From positions 1,776,578 through 1,840,577 of the forward strand of contig CANLOL010000001.1 in NCBI GenBank assembly GCA_947492905.1: a DNA stretch of 64,000 nucleotides, read 5' to 3'. Shown one piece after another: positions 44,526 to 51,787 of the stretch (position 1 is the stretch's first letter; each line of letters begins with the position of its first letter). The DNA is from an uncultured Sphingorhabdus sp. Its GTDB lineage: Bacteria > Pseudomonadota > Alphaproteobacteria > Sphingomonadales > Sphingomonadaceae. Both the position numbers and the translations under genes were made by a program. Under the pieces are notes generated by a model. The model was not told the origin of the DNA and searched no databases. It saw nothing but the letters and a program-made list of their open reading frames with translations.

Positions 44526-44864
44526 TTAATGCTTTGGTTCGCGCAAAGCTTCGATTTCACTGGTTAATTTATGCGTGTCATCAACAATGATTTTTTCAAC
44601 ATTCGCCATACGATCTTTTATTGAGCCCAATTCGGCGCGTAATTGCGCATTTTCTTGGCTTAATAATTTTACGCGCTCGGCTGCTTCTTGATCGGTTTTG
44701 GGATATACTGCTTGTCCCCATGCGCCATCTAATGGATAGCCATTTTTGATGCGCAATCTGGTTGTATAAATCCATCCTGCTATTCCAGCAGCGGCAATGG
44801 TCAATCCTCCAAATACAATGGCGGGTATATAGGGTATTATTGTGGCGGCGGCGTCTACTGACAT
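44526..44864 (-). CDS. Psp-array small membrane protein with EIxxLR tail
   Basis: 112 residues, the longest of the array. A membrane helix (AIVFGGLTIAAAGIAGWIYT) is followed by a loop RIKNGYPLDGAWGQAV similar to RARHGYALEDEWGGKT in the 96-residue neighbour, and by a coiled coil with the tail RMANVEKIIVD and SEIEALR. Start preceded by AGGAACC. These similarities show duplication from a common ancestor. Confidence 0.7.
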   Translation of the reverse strand: MSVDAAATIIPYIPAIVFGGLTIAAAGIAGWIYTTRLRIKNGYPLDGAWGQAVYPKTDQEAAERVKLLSQENAQLRAELGSIKDRMANVEKIIVDDTHKLTSEIEALREPKH

Positions 44865-44872
44865 TATGGTTC

Positions 44873-45163
44873 CTATCTTAAATTTTCTATTTCTTCAGAA
44901 AGACGCGAAGATGAGTCGGTGGCGATACGTTCTAAAACTGCAATACGCTCTTCTAAATGGGATATTTTTCCCGTTAGATTTTCATTTTCATTTGTGAGCA
45001 ATTCAATTTTGCGTTCAGTATCTGGTGAAGAAGGACCAGTTTTTCCGCCCCATTCATCCTCTAATGCATAGCCATGCCGTGCACGGAGCCAATTGTTAAT
45101 CAGCCAACCACCGGTTGAAATTGCGATGATAGCTATAACAAAAAATGGACTTCCCCAACTCAT
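44873..45163 (-). CDS. Psp-array small membrane protein with EIxxLR tail
   Basis: 96 residues. Short N-terminal helix (FFVIAIIAISTGGWLI), a GYALEDEWGG loop, and a coil ending RIAVLERIATD with EEIENLR at the very C-terminus. Strong RBS AGGAGG upstream. First gene after pspC, 22 nt behind it. Paralogous to the 112-residue protein through the GYxL..xWG loop. Confidence 0.72.
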   Translation of the reverse strand: MSWGSPFFVIAIIAISTGGWLINNWLRARHGYALEDEWGGKTGPSSPDTERKIELLTNENENLTGKISHLEERIAVLERIATDSSSRLSEEIENLR

Positions 45164-45184
45164 ATATTCCTCCTGATTTTATAA

Positions 45185-45565
45185 TTAACGTAAGCTATCG
45201 ATTTCATCGGCCAGCTGTTTATTGCTGCTGGTGTAGTAAATTTCTAAATCAGCAAGACGGTGATCTATTTCTCTGAAATGAGATTTTAATTCGCGTGTCG
45301 TCCGTGCAGGGGATTGACGCACACCTTGCCAAAATTTTTGTTGCTGAGCATCTTCATAGAGATGAAGCGGTTTCTTATCGCCAAGCATGGCTGCCGCTAC
45401 ATAGGCTATTAAGGTCCATGGAAATCCACCCATAAATGTCAACAAGACTGCGCCTAAACGTATCCATGTTGAATCAATTCCGGTATAATCTGCAATTCCA
45501 GCGCAGACGCCTTTCCATTTGGCATTTTGCTTATCGAGGTAAAACTTGGTTCTATCACTAGCCAT
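45185..45565 (-). CDS. pspC: Phage-shock protein C (PspC domain)
   Basis: Inner-membrane PspC-family protein; relieves PspA repression and protects the membrane. Start at 45565 has GGGAGG at optimal distance; the frame to 45631 lies in pspB. The PspC domain is residues 1-65 (WKGVCAGIADYTGIDSTWIR, a membrane helix with TFMGGFPWTLIAYVAAAML). A C-terminal coil has RLADLEIYYTS and ends DEIDSLR, the same ending as the small genes downstream. The start codon lies 2 nt beyond the pspB stop. Confidence 0.9.
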   Translation of the reverse strand: MASDRTKFYLDKQNAKWKGVCAGIADYTGIDSTWIRLGAVLLTFMGGFPWTLIAYVAAAMLGDKKPLHLYEDAQQQKFWQGVRQSPARTTRELKSHFREIDHRLADLEIYYTSSNKQLADEIDSLR

Positions 45566-45566
45566 C

Positions 45567-45857
45567 TTACTTCCTCCCTTCGGCTTGATTTTCATCACGG
45601 GTAATAAATTTCTGCCTATCGTCATTGGCAATGCGGCGCGGTGTCCATTCTGGATTCTCTTGCGCGGTTAGGCGTTCTACAGTTTCAAGGCGCTCTTCCA
45701 GACGGCGGCTAAGAGCGTTCATTTCCTCTAGCACCCGTTCATCATCGTTGGTGAGTGTAGCCGCTGTCTTCCATTTGGTAACATAATGAAATATCAACCA
45801 AGGCAAGCCTATGAACAATACTCCAAAAAGGCTAATGGGAACAAAAATACCTTCCAT
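45567..45857 (-). CDS. pspB: Phage-shock protein B
   Basis: Small inner-membrane PspB-like protein of 96 residues. A membrane helix (FVPISLFGVLFIGLPWLIFH) is followed by a cytosolic coil (RVLEEMNALSRRLEERLETV) and NPEW, close to E. coli PspB. With PspC it senses membrane stress and recruits PspA. RBS AAGGGAG precedes its ATG; it lies directly behind pspA. Confidence 0.88.
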   Translation of the reverse strand: MEGIFVPISLFGVLFIGLPWLIFHYVTKWKTAATLTNDDERVLEEMNALSRRLEERLETVERLTAQENPEWTPRRIANDDRQKFITRDENQAEGRK

Positions 45858-45860
45858 CTC

Positions 45861-46538
45861 TTATACTCCCTTCTTTGTATCTAATGCTTTTTTCATGGCT
45901 TCTAATTCTTCATCAATCTCATCGACGGATTCCAGCGCAGCGATTTCATCGCCAAGGCTTTGTGGGCCTTCATTGCCCATGCCCAATGCTTCGGCACGCC
46001 CTTCAGTATAATCAACCTCGCGTTCCAACACATCAAATCGCGAGAATGCTTCTTGGACCTTATCGCCATTATACATAGTGCGTAATTTTACTCTGTTTTC
46101 GGCGCTTTCCAAGCGAGTCATCAATCCATTTTGTCGTGATCGTGCATCGGCTAATTTCTTTTGCAGCATCGAAATATCTTTTTCATTGGCGCTCAGAGCA
46201 TCGCTTAATACAGCAACCTCTGCGCTGAGTTGAAAATGCATTTCGCTGGCTTTGCGTTTTTCGACCAATGCTGCTTTTGCTAAATCTTCGCGGCCTTTAG
46301 ACAGGGCCAATTGCGCTTTGTCTGTCCAATCATTTTGCAGCGCATCTAATTTTTCAATATGGCGGGTTAATTCTTTTTTATCCGCAATTGTTCTGGCAGC
46401 AGAGGCACGAACTTCGACCAATGTTTCTTCCATTTCCAAAATTATCATGCGGATCATTTTGGTAGGATCTTCTGATTTGTCGAGCATGTCGGCAAAGTTG
46501 GCGGCGACTATGTCGCGTGTTCGTGAAAATATACCCAT
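45861..46538 (-). CDS. pspA: Phage-shock protein A
   Basis: Peripheral membrane ESCRT-III-like protein that stabilises stressed inner membrane and inhibits PspF. Begins MGIFSRTRDIVAANFADMLD, the amphipathic N-helix typical of PspA/Vipp1, and consists of long helices (MIRMIILEMEETLVEVRASA) ending with ALDTKKGV. Start at 46538 is chosen because it gives the standard N-terminus and GGAG lies 7 nt upstream. The frame continues open to 46775; that 79-codon extension is treated separately. Confidence 0.95.
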   Translation of the reverse strand: MGIFSRTRDIVAANFADMLDKSEDPTKMIRMIILEMEETLVEVRASAARTIADKKELTRHIEKLDALQNDWTDKAQLALSKGREDLAKAALVEKRKASEMHFQLSAEVAVLSDALSANEKDISMLQKKLADARSRQNGLMTRLESAENRVKLRTMYNGDKVQEAFSRFDVLEREVDYTEGRAEALGMGNEGPQSLGDEIAALESVDEIDEELEAMKKALDTKKGV

Positions 46539-46943
46539 AGGGAAACTCCGTTTTGTTTGTAGGTATTGGCGAGAATATTCTTTATCTTTATAGACGGGCG
46601 CGATCAGAGCCAAGCTTTTTTGAGAGGCATTTGGAGAGAGAGGTTGAGCCTCATTTTGGGGGATTGGCACTAGCTCTGATCGCACATCCGGGCCGCTAAG
46701 TGAATTTTGATGAGCGTTTGGGGACATTTCACTTGAGGGCCCAGAAGGTGTATTGCTAGATATGTTGCTGTTCATTGCTTTTACTTTCTATCGTCTCACC
46801 CCATGTTTAAGTGAACTTAGCCATTACTTATCAAGAAGCGTGCCAATTTTTAAGATATTGAAATATATAGATAAAGCAATATTTCTGAAATTTACATATA
46901 GTATTTATTGCTAATATTCTGAATTTAATGCTAATGTTTGGGA
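46539..46943. other. 405-nt psp control region with in-frame pspA extension
   Basis: Region between pspA and pspF start codons. It holds a sigma-54 promoter facing pspA and, between it and pspA, about 280 nt of leader. From 46775 to 46539 that leader is open in the pspA frame (79 codons, rich in Ser, Asn, Pro and Gln), with only a weak RBS for the ATG at 46775. Beyond the promoter, to 46937, DNA is AT-rich and probably carries PspF enhancer sites. No RNA gene was recognised. Confidence 0.55.
46831..46845 (-). promoter_or_regulatory. Sigma-54 promoter for the psp operon
   Basis: On the minus strand TGGCACGCTTCTTGA (46845-46831) matches TGGCAC-N5-TTGC at the -24 element perfectly and at the -12 in TTG, with A for C. 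It points toward pspA. A PspF-type activator with the GAFTGA loop is encoded divergently about 100 nt away. RpoN itself is not in the window. Confidence 0.75.
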
Positions 46944-48014
46944 ATGGAACGCGCGAGTCAATTTATTGGACAATCAACTGCATTTTTGGATGCCTTAGAT
47001 CGCGCTAGCCAAGCCGCGACCCTAGAACGGCCCGTTTTGGTGGTTGGTGAGCGCGGTACAGGCAAGGAATTAATAGCCGAGAGACTGCATCGCTTAAGTT
47101 TGCGCTGGGATGGGCCTTTAATAACAATGAATTGTGCAGCTTTGCCAGAAACCTTAATAGAAGCCGAATTATTCGGCCATGAGGCAGGGGCTTTTACTGG
47201 AGCAACCAAAGCAAGAGCAGGGCGTTTTGAAGAAGCCGATGGCGGAACATTATTTTTGGATGAATTGGGAACGCTCTCTATGGGTGCGCAAGAGAGGTTA
47301 TTGCGCGCCGTTGAATATGGCGAAATCAACCGTATTGGTTCATCAAATCCCATCAGAGTTGATGTCCGTATAGTCGGTGCAACCAATGAGAATCTTCCTA
47401 AAATGGTGGATGATTATAGGTTTAGAGCTGATTTGCTCGACCGTTTATCATTTGAAGTAATTACCCTGCCTCCATTGCGCGCGCGCGATGGTGATGTAGA
47501 AGTATTGGCCGATCATTTTGGCCGCAGAATGGCCGCAGAATTAAGCTGGGATAGCTGGCCTGGTTTTGATGATATGGCTAAAAAAGAGTTAGACAATTAC
47601 GCTTGGCCCGGCAATGTGCGCGAATTGCGCAATGTGGTAGAGCGCGCCGTTTACCGATCTGGTAATGCCAATGTAGCGATTAACCGCATAGAGTTTGATC
47701 CCTTTGAGTCCATATGGACACCCAGTGGTTCGAACAATTCGGCGGCCTCTCCATTCCCGCCAAATAAACCTGATAATGATAGTATACCCCATAATGATGG
47801 CATCATTGAGAGTGAAGCAGTTCAAAGCAGTGAGCATGTTATCCCAGCCATTGATATTGATGATTTCCGCAAAGCATCGGAAACATATGAAAAAATGATA
47901 TTAGAAGCGGCTATGGAAAAGCATCGCTATAATCAGCGTCAAACCGCTGCTGCTCTAAATCTTAGCTATGATCAATTGCGCCATTGCCTTAAAAAATATG
48001 ATATGTTGGGTTGA
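46944..48014 (+). CDS. pspF: Sigma-54-dependent activator PspF
   Basis: AAA+ enhancer-binding protein that opens sigma-54 promoters. The central domain has Walker A GERGTGKE (about 35-42), the sigma-54 contact loop GAFTGA (82-87), and Walker B TLFLDELG. The C-terminal Fis-like helix-turn-helix is in YNQRQTAAALNLSYDQLRHC. There is no N-terminal sensor domain, which is the PspF hallmark; PspA controls it by direct binding. An upstream TTG at 46938 is an alternative start. Divergent from pspA. Confidence 0.93.
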   Translation: MERASQFIGQSTAFLDALDRASQAATLERPVLVVGERGTGKELIAERLHRLSLRWDGPLITMNCAALPETLIEAELFGHEAGAFTGATKARAGRFEEADGGTLFLDELGTLSMGAQERLLRAVEYGEINRIGSSNPIRVDVRIVGATNENLPKMVDDYRFRADLLDRLSFEVITLPPLRARDGDVEVLADHFGRRMAAELSWDSWPGFDDMAKKELDNYAWPGNVRELRNVVERAVYRSGNANVAINRIEFDPFESIWTPSGSNNSAASPFPPNKPDNDSIPHNDGIIESEAVQSSEHVIPAIDIDDFRKASETYEKMILEAAMEKHRYNQRQTAAALNLSYDQLRHCLKKYDMLG

Positions 48015-48122
48015 AGGCTTTGATATTTGACATGACTTTTCAGCACTATGTCATTATGGAGAAGATATATTTATCAACCATCTAACCTAAGTATAAGTAA
48101 TTAACAAAATAAAGGACGTACT

Positions 48123-48743
48123 ATGACATTCATTCTTCCTGATTTGCCCTATGCAAAAGATAGTTTCGGCGACATTATTTCTGCGGAAACATTTGATTAT
48201 CACCACGGTAAACATCACAATGCTTATGTTGGAAAAACCAATGAATTTGTAGCAGCAGATAGCAGCCTATCAGGCGCTAGCCTCTCTAAAGTCGTGCAAA
48301 TCGCCAAAGACACAGGCAATGCAGGATTGTTCAACAATAGTGCGCAAATTTGGAATCATAGCTTTTACTGGCTTGGCCTTTCACCTGAAAAACAAGCTCC
48401 TACCGGCAAATTGAAAGATATGATCGATGATGCATTTGGTTCAACCGAAGGCTTTATCGAAAAATTCAAAGCAGAAGGCGTTGGACATTTTGCGAGCGGT
48501 TGGGCTTGGTTGATTTTGAACAATGGTAAGCTTGAGATTACATCATTGCATGATGCAGATACGCCTATTACCCATGGTATGACACCATTATTGACGCTCG
48601 ACGTTTGGGAACATGCTTATTATGTGGATTATCGCAATGCTCGTCCTAGCTATCTCGATGCTTTATTAGAAAATAGCATTAATTGGGATTTCGTTGCGCA
48701 GAATTTAGATGGCAATGGTGTTTCTCGCGCTGACCAAGGCTAA
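48123..48743 (+). CDS. sodB: Superoxide dismutase (Fe/Mn)
   Basis: Converts superoxide to hydrogen peroxide and oxygen. Metal ligands are in YHHGKHHNAYVG, WNHSFYWLGLSP and DVWEHAYYVDYRN. The FNNSAQIWNHSFYW block with Gln/Gly neighbours suggests the iron enzyme, but metal type cannot be fixed from sequence. Length 206 is normal. The start has RBS AAGGACG. Followed by a good terminator. Confidence 0.96.
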   Translation: MTFILPDLPYAKDSFGDIISAETFDYHHGKHHNAYVGKTNEFVAADSSLSGASLSKVVQIAKDTGNAGLFNNSAQIWNHSFYWLGLSPEKQAPTGKLKDMIDDAFGSTEGFIEKFKAEGVGHFASGWAWLILNNGKLEITSLHDADTPITHGMTPLLTLDVWEHAYYVDYRNARPSYLDALLENSINWDFVAQNLDGNGVSRADQG

Positions 48744-48773
48744 ATTTAAGCACTATATTTAATATTTTAGAGA

Positions 48774-48807
48774 GCCTCAAAACTTGAAATATAGTTTTGG
48801 GGCTTTT
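48774..48807 (+). terminator. Intrinsic terminator after sodB
   Basis: GCCTCAAAACT (48774-48784) pairs with AGTTTTGGGGC (48793-48803) with one G-T pair around an 8-nt loop, then TTTT. It lies 30 nt behind the sodB stop. Confidence 0.85.
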
Positions 48808-48885
48808 CTATGCCCATAATTTTGTTAAGAGAATGAGAGACTTTGGTTTTTATCATATATGTGAAACCAGATTGAGGGGTAAATA

Positions 48886-50511
48886 GTGTCTGAAGCCACA
48901 ATAGAAAAACATGTTCCGAGCAAAAAAGAAATTAGATTGGTTATCGCCGCTTCTTCGGCGGGAACGATTTTTGAATGGTATGATTTTTTCATTTACGGCA
49001 CTTTGGCAGCTATTATCGGGACGACATTTTTCCCAAGCGGCAATCAGACATTAGAGACATTATTGGTGTGGGCTGGATTTGCCGTTGGCTTTGGATTTCG
49101 TCCATTGGGCGCTGTATTATTTGGGTTTCTTGGTGATAAAGTAGGCCGAAAATATACATTTTTGGTTACTGTTACCCTGATGGGCATTGCAACTGCTGGC
49201 GTTGGATTATTGCCATCTGCGGCAACCATAGGAATAGCAGCTCCCATTATCATTATATTATTGCGTATTTTACAAGGGCTAGCGCTTGGCGGTGAATATG
49301 GCGGTGCGGCTATATATGTTGCAGAACATAGCCCGCCTGAAAAACGCGGTTTTTATACCAGCTTCATACAAGCGAGCGTAGCAGGCGGTTTCGTGCTTAG
49401 CCTTATTGTCGTATTGTCCTGCCGTTATTTAATGCCCGAAGATGTATGGCTGGATTGGGGCTGGCGCGTGCCATTTTTACTATCACTCATATTGCTAGCA
49501 ATATCTTTATGGATGCGTTTGAAACTCTCTGAAAGTCCCGTATTTAAGGCTATGAAAGCAGCGGGAGAAATTGCGAAAAACCCTGTAAAAGAAAGCTTTA
49601 CTTATCCTGGGAACACCAAGCGCATATTGGTTGCATTATTTGGTGTTGCTGCGGGCCTAACCGTAATTTGGTACACGGCTATGTTTAGCGGATTAACGTT
49701 CTTGAAGGGGCCGATGCGCGTTGAGCCCATTGTTGCCGAAATGATAGTCGGTTTGGCAGCGGCATGCGGGCTTGGCTTCTTTATTTATTTTGGGAAATTA
49801 TCCGATAAAATTGGCCGTAAGAAACCAATCATCTGGGGATATGCGCTTACTATATTTGCTGTATTTCCGCTGTTTTGGATTATTGGCAGCCAAGCCAACC
49901 CCAATTTATCCGATTCATTGGAAAAAGCACCAATAAGCATTAGCGGTTCACAATGTGATTATAACCCCTTTGCCGATACACAAGAGAGCCAATGCGGTAA
50001 TATTATCCAATCCATTGCCAGTAAGTCTCTGCCTTATGAAATAATATCATCAGATATAGCTCCAGTGCTTAAAATTGGTGATAATAGCATAGAGGGACTA
50101 AAATATGAAAATGATGCACAAACCAAAGAAAGCAATGCCATCATTGATGCAGCTTTTGCAGATGCAGGATATGATTTCGCGCCAGTTACACCGCCAGCAC
50201 AAAATATTGTCTTCATCATTTTCGCATTGGTAGGATTAAGCGCATTATCTGGTGCTACCTATGGCCCTGTGGCTGCATTATTGTCCGAAATGTTCCCAGC
50301 AAAAGTGCGTTACAGCAGCATGTCGATACCTTATCATATAGGCGCTGGATATTTTGGCGGGTTTTTACCATTAATAGCCAGTGTAATTGTAGCCTTTACC
50401 GGCGATCTTTACGCAGGACTTTGGTATACAATAGCCATTACCTTCATTGCATTGGTCGTGGGCGCATTAGGATTGCCCAATGGAAAAATAACCGAGTTTG
50501 AGGATGGTTGA
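48886..50511 (+). CDS. MHS-family major facilitator transporter with large periplasmic insert
   Basis: Proton/solute symporter of the MFS metabolite:H+ symporter (ProP/KgtP/ShiA-like) family. The start IEKHVPSKKEIRLVIAASSAGTIFEWYDFF contains the signature FEWYDFFIYG, and GDKVGRKYT is the A-like loop motif; about 12 membrane helices are visible. Between helices near residues 345 and 445 lies an insert of about 90 residues with a Cys pair (SQCDYNPFADTQESQCGN) and no membrane segment. GTG start preceded by GAGGGG. Substrate unknown. Its stop overlaps alr, suggesting an operon. Confidence 0.88.
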   Translation: MSEATIEKHVPSKKEIRLVIAASSAGTIFEWYDFFIYGTLAAIIGTTFFPSGNQTLETLLVWAGFAVGFGFRPLGAVLFGFLGDKVGRKYTFLVTVTLMGIATAGVGLLPSAATIGIAAPIIIILLRILQGLALGGEYGGAAIYVAEHSPPEKRGFYTSFIQASVAGGFVLSLIVVLSCRYLMPEDVWLDWGWRVPFLLSLILLAISLWMRLKLSESPVFKAMKAAGEIAKNPVKESFTYPGNTKRILVALFGVAAGLTVIWYTAMFSGLTFLKGPMRVEPIVAEMIVGLAAACGLGFFIYFGKLSDKIGRKKPIIWGYALTIFAVFPLFWIIGSQANPNLSDSLEKAPISISGSQCDYNPFADTQESQCGNIIQSIASKSLPYEIISSDIAPVLKIGDNSIEGLKYENDAQTKESNAIIDAAFADAGYDFAPVTPPAQNIVFIIFALVGLSALSGATYGPVAALLSEMFPAKVRYSSMSIPYHIGAGYFGGFLPLIASVIVAFTGDLYAGLWYTIAITFIALVVGALGLPNGKITEFEDG

Positions 50512-51556
50512 ACCCATAGCGACAGCGCAATTGCAAATTAATCTATCCGCAATTGTTGAAAATTGGAAAACCTTAAACACAATATCGGGCTGCGCTGGTG
50601 CGGCCGTAAAGGCTAATGCTTATGGCCTCGGCGCTGAGCAAGTTAGCAAAGCTCTCTATGAAGCAGGGTGTCGTGATTTTTTTGTGGCCAATTGGGATGA
50701 AGCCAATCAATTAAAGCATATAATTCCGCAAAATATGATTTCAGTCTTAAATGGCATAGATGACGACAATATTGAATTTGCCAAAGCGCATGAATTCAAA
50801 CCGGTTCTTAACACACCCTATCAGATAATATTATGGCGTGAAAATGGTGGGCTCTGTGATCTTATGCTCGATAGCGGCATTAACCGCCTTGGCATAGCAA
50901 AGGATCAGATGGATGCATCATTATTTGATGGTCTTAATATTGATATTGCGATGAGCCATTTGGCATCAGCCGATGAAGATAGCGCTAATAATGAAACCCA
51001 GCGCACAACTTATGACAATATGCGTGCTAACATAGGTTCAAGAAGAAATAGCCTTGCCAATAGCGCAGGCATAATGCTGGGTACTGATTATCATTATGAT
51101 CTATCTAGGCCCGGTATTGCCCTATATGGCGGCATAGTATGCGATGCTTTAAATGCATATATAAAGCCAGTTGTTTCGATAAAGGCTAGGGTATTACAGA
51201 CCCGAATGATCCGTAAGGGGCAGGGCATTGGTTATAATTCAACCTATATATGTCCCGAAGATATGATGGTAGCCACAGCTTCGCTTGGATATGCAGATGG
51301 TTATATGCGAAATTTCTCTAGCTCTGGATTAGAGAGCAAGGGATTTGCGTCTTTTGAGGATAGAAAGCTACCTATAATTGGCCGTATATCCATGGATTTG
51401 ATTACCCTAGATACTAGAGAATCAGTCAATATTGTTGAGGGAGATTGGATAGAAATTGATTTTAATCTCTCTGAAATATCCAAATTATCCTCTATTTCCC
51501 AATATGAATTGCTAACAAATTTAGGAAATCGTCATGTTCGTCAATATGATTGCTGA
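50504..51556 (+). CDS. alr: Alanine racemase
   Basis: PLP enzyme converting L- to D-alanine for peptidoglycan. The PLP lysine is in AAVKANAYGLGAEQV; the C-terminal domain provides the catalytic tyrosine in GIGYNSTYICPEDM, and the SLGYADGYMR and GRISMDLITLD blocks are typical. Length about 350 is normal. ATG at 50504 overlaps the transporter stop by 8 nt; a TTG at 50498 would add two residues. Whether it supplies D-Ala or serves in alanine degradation cannot be decided from sequence. Confidence 0.93.
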   Translation: MVEPIATAQLQINLSAIVENWKTLNTISGCAGAAVKANAYGLGAEQVSKALYEAGCRDFFVANWDEANQLKHIIPQNMISVLNGIDDDNIEFAKAHEFKPVLNTPYQIILWRENGGLCDLMLDSGINRLGIAKDQMDASLFDGLNIDIAMSHLASADEDSANNETQRTTYDNMRANIGSRRNSLANSAGIMLGTDYHYDLSRPGIALYGGIVCDALNAYIKPVVSIKARVLQTRMIRKGQGIGYNSTYICPEDMMVATASLGYADGYMRNFSSSGLESKGFASFEDRKLPIIGRISMDLITLDTRESVNIVEGDWIEIDFNLSEISKLSSISQYELLTNLGNRHVRQYDC

Positions 51557-51670
51557 ATGAATATTCTACATCATATATATAGATGTATAACAGCATAATG
51601 CATTGATATATTATTATAATATTTAATTTTATATTTTGGAGACTTGCTATTCTCATGAAATTATAAATAT

Positions 51671-51687
51671 ATTAATGTTGCATTAAT
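51671..51687. promoter_or_regulatory. Palindromic CtrA-type site before the TonB receptor
   Basis: ATTAATGTTGCATTAAT is a perfect 7-bp inverted repeat with a 3-nt centre; it also fits TTAA-N7-TTAA (51672-51686). It lies about 100 nt before the receptor start in AT-rich DNA without other features. It may be a CtrA site, another operator, or chance. Confidence 0.4.
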
Positions 51688-51787
51688 GAGACATAAAAAA
51701 ACAAATTAATCGCATAGATAAATTACCACTTTTATGAAATGCACAATTGAGCCATGTATTATATGTTCAATTTTGAGGGAAAAAATT

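Noticed and set aside
46665-46679. Plus-strand TGGCAC-N5-CTGA as a second sigma-54 promoter facing pspF
   Set aside because: The -12 element is CTGA rather than TTGC, so the essential TGC/TTG part is lost; the start would also be about 270 nt from pspF with no support.
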